Assembly (NCBI GenBank): GCA_965247265.1 | Contig: OZ252002.1 | Span: 62,001-126,000, forward strand | Source of the DNA: G965247265 sp965247265 | GTDB taxonomy: Bacteria > Pseudomonadota > Gammaproteobacteria > UBA4575 | Reading direction: 5' to 3' | Length of the DNA stretch: 64,000 nt | Part shown: piece after piece, positions 61,906 to 64,000 of the stretch | Numbering within the stretch: the first letter of the stretch is position 1 | Layout of the letters: every line of letters begins with the position of its first letter | Position numbers and translations under genes: made by a program | Notes under the pieces: model-generated | Database searches by the model: none | Seen by the model: the letters and a program-made list of their open reading frames with translations, nothing else | What the model was told of the DNA's origin: nothing

Positions 61906-64000
61906 ATGCAAAGCAACACGAACTCCATTAAAACTATTGCACATATCTTTGTGCAATGGGTTGTTTTGATTTTGATACTCGCTTTAACGCAAAAAATAAA
62001 TGCGGAATCCATACCTGAAATTCGAGTTAAAGACGGCCCTCCTCAAGGCTTTGAAGAATTAGTGCGCCCACAAACAACGGAAGTAGATGTTTATTATGGA
62101 GATGAAAAATACGGTAGTGCAATTGCAACATTTACACCTGAAAGTATTAAACTATTATACCCCCACGAAGTAGCTGAGCTAATTCCACATATTCTCGATT
62201 CAGCAACCATTACAAAAGCTTTAAGTGGGCCTCTTAATACGAATGCAGCCCATGTGTGTTTATCAGACATTCAACGTGAATGTGGAATTATTGAACCCAA
62301 TATTGCAGGTGTAATTTTTGACGAAAGTAGATTTGAACTTCATGTCTTTGTAAATCGATTACAGCTGCAACCACAAGTTATAACTTCAACTAAATTTTTG
62401 CCCGAAATTACGACCCCAGAATATTCAAGTGTTAACTCATTTGCCAGCAGTATAAGTGGTGAAGACGGTGAAACTGCTTATACGACAGGAGCAAATCATA
62501 TTGTCTCGTACGGTCAATCCAGAATGCAAACGCAATGGGATTACTCGGACACACAAGACTTTAGTGTAGACACATTATCGCTACAGGATGACCGTGCAGG
62601 TATTGCAAAGGAGTTAGGTTATTTCAATACAGATACGTTATTTTCTTCATTTACCAGGGAACTAGACGTAGTGGGGGCACGAATTTATAGTTCCACAAAT
62701 ATGCGGGCAGATTTGGAGCACTCTCAATCAACAGAAATATTCTTATTTTTAAACTCACGCAGTCAGATTGAAGTATTCAAAGATGACAAACTCATCGATG
62801 GTGGATTTTATCAAACTGGAAACCAGCAATTAAATGCTGCGCGCTTGCCGTCCGGATCTTACCCCATCAAGTTGCGCATTATAGATTCCGCTGGTAATAC
62901 AAAAGAAGAGCAGTACTTTTTTGTTAAATCAACCATTCTTCCACCCATGGATCAACCTCTTCATTATTTTGAAATCGGGTTACTTGAAAAAAATGATTCG
63001 CACAAAAGTCTTCCTGAATTATCAAACAGCGAGCTTCTACGCCTAGGCACAGCATATCGATTAAAAAACAACTTAGGCGCTTCACTAGAGTTTTTGCACA
63101 CTACGGATAACGATTTACTGCACGGTGGTGTGAGTTATTTTGGACCAGGCTATTTATTGCAAAATTCTGCAATGTTTGGCAAAGAAGGTGAGTGGGGATT
63201 ACAGATGCTTGGACAGTATCGACGAGAAAACTTTTCTTTAAATTTCGACTATCGGCAAGTCGAGTCTGATCCAATTGATGAGAGTGATGTGAAAATCTTG
63301 CCTAGTAAATTCAGTCAGGGAAATATCTCAGCAAATATTCCATTTAGAAAAGGTACTGCAATTTTACGGACACAATTCAAGGACACACCTGATGAAGACA
63401 GCACCGAATCCTATGGTTTCGATTACCGTTACCCTCTATTTAATCGTAACCGGTACTCTATCGAATTTAATTTTGGCTCGGTACTGGAAGAAGATGATTA
63501 CAGCATACAGTCAGGAATTCGAATCTCTAAAACAGCGCCTAATCAATTTTTGAACGTTAATCCAAACTATGTCACAAGAAAGGCAAATGGTGAATCAGAG
63601 CAAGGTCCACAATTATTTGCTGGTATTAACAACAACTATCAACACCCAGATTATGGGAAATTCACAGTCGGAAGTTTTGTGTCCGAAGAATTGGAACGTT
63701 CAACTGTAGGTGCGCGCACGGAAAACGCATGTTCGTATGGTCGTGCAGATGTACAGTTAGAGTGGGTTGATGATGAAGAACGTGGCAACTTTATGCGTTA
63801 CCGTGGCGTACAAAATGCAAATATTTTATCTAATGGTAATCAATTTGCTTTCGGTGAAGACCGTAATGCAAGCAGCGGCGTTATGTTAGATATAAAAGTA
63901 ACACCACAAAATGAACCTTTTGAAATATATGTCGATGGTCAACCAAGAGGGTATGCCAAAGTAGGGCAAAGAACGGTTATACCATTAGCTGCTTTTAATA
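61906..64000 (+). CDS. TcfC/CS1-type outer-membrane usher, 3' end missing
   Basis: 698 visible residues, frame open to the last base. Signal peptide region VVLILILALTQKINA, then PEIRVKDGPPQGFEELVRPQ, the N-terminal usher domain with TEVDVYYGDEKYGSAIATFT and CLSDIQRECG, the barrel, and the C-terminal E-set-like segment EPFEIYVDGQPRGYAKVGQR. No FimD-type motifs. Likely secretes and assembles pilin subunits with the chaperone at 61135; the subunit genes should follow outside the window. Confidence 0.88.
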   Translation, partial: MQSNTNSIKTIAHIFVQWVVLILILALTQKINAESIPEIRVKDGPPQGFEELVRPQTTEVDVYYGDEKYGSAIATFTPESIKLLYPHEVAELIPHILDSATITKALSGPLNTNAAHVCLSDIQRECGIIEPNIAGVIFDESRFELHVFVNRLQLQPQVITSTKFLPEITTPEYSSVNSFASSISGEDGETAYTTGANHIVSYGQSRMQTQWDYSDTQDFSVDTLSLQDDRAGIAKELGYFNTDTLFSSFTRELDVVGARIYSSTNMRADLEHSQSTEIFLFLNSRSQIEVFKDDKLIDGGFYQTGNQQLNAARLPSGSYPIKLRIIDSAGNTKEEQYFFVKSTILPPMDQPLHYFEIGLLEKNDSHKSLPELSNSELLRLGTAYRLKNNLGASLEFLHTTDNDLLHGGVSYFGPGYLLQNSAMFGKEGEWGLQMLGQYRRENFSLNFDYRQVESDPIDESDVKILPSKFSQGNISANIPFRKGTAILRTQFKDTPDEDSTESYGFDYRYPLFNRNRYSIEFNFGSVLEEDDYSIQSGIRISKTAPNQFLNVNPNYVTRKANGESEQGPQLFAGINNNYQHPDYGKFTVGSFVSEELERSTVGARTENACSYGRADVQLEWVDDEERGNFMRYRGVQNANILSNGNQFAFGEDRNASSGVMLDIKVTPQNEPFEIYVDGQPRGYAKVGQRTVIPLAAFN

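Overview
The window is chromosomal DNA of an AT-rich gammaproteobacterium. The evidence is gene content and order: lptD-surA-pdxA-rsmA-apaG-apaH, the ygfB-pepP-ubiH-ubiI cluster divergent from zapA and followed by 6S RNA, an ilvA/rpiA divergent pair, rplM-rpsI, coq7, an Escherichia-type speD, and a CRP with gammaproteobacterial sequence. Ubiquinone synthesis, a K+-type membrane pyrophosphatase, an outer membrane (LptD, chaperone-usher pilus) and complete-looking amino-acid, nucleotide and translation genes suggest a free-living or only loosely host-associated respiratory organism. No rRNA, tRNA, IS element, prophage or CRISPR was recognised, and I cannot place the organism below class.

Layout. 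1-8.8 kb: 3' part of hppA, small proteins, a frameshifted DsrE-like gene, a TlpA thioredoxin pair, and a two-gene RND efflux system; copies of a short TGTCCGCT-type repeat are scattered here. 8.9-16.7 kb: the envelope and maintenance cluster lptD to apaH, with two extra genes inserted between pdxA and rsmA. 16.8-21.5 kb: a trans-sulfuration-type PLP enzyme, small exported proteins, and lgt-thyA-folA. 21.7-29.8 kb: a DUF255 thioredoxin-fold protein, an acyltransferase, Tpx, a lone GcvH, a periplasmic copper chaperone, a three-gene tungstate-type ABC transporter and a RhlE helicase. 30-37.2 kb: a decayed sterol-desaturase-like pseudogene, two tiny genes, the ubiI-ubiH-pepP-ygfB operon, zapA and 6S RNA. 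37.2-48.3 kb: a Lys/Arg repeat protein resembling histone H1, ilvA/rpiA, an aldolase and cyclophilin-like pair, a frameshifted VanZ gene, a glycosyltransferase remnant, a dipeptidase, rplM-rpsI, an iron-sulfur GlcF-like protein and coq7. 48.3-54.1 kb: speD, osmC, a frameshifted crp, a Zur box followed by zur and a MerC-like gene, a nonsense-interrupted MipA/OmpV gene, a SYLF protein and a frameshifted Cys-rich protein. 54.4-59.8 kb: the rpe-gph-trpE-trpG-trpD-trpC operon, with a possible leader peptide before trpE. 59.9-64 kb: a CopD-family membrane protein, cytochrome c, and a chaperone plus a partial TcfC/CS1-type usher running off the end.

The most notable global feature is the number of interrupted genes. 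Single-base frameshifts or in-frame stops occur in dsrE-like, sterol desaturase (three lesions), vanZ, crp, mipA and the Cys-rich gene, and possibly in the histone-like and a small exported gene, while the longest genes are intact. Either the consensus has scattered one-base errors or the accessory part of this genome is decaying; the sterol desaturase argues for real decay, the crp frameshift for errors. I found no clear undescribed multi-gene system. The best leads are the Zur-box/zur/MerC unit, the trp leader with a 16-bp palindrome, the divergently placed small-protein genes and the repeat-built basic protein.
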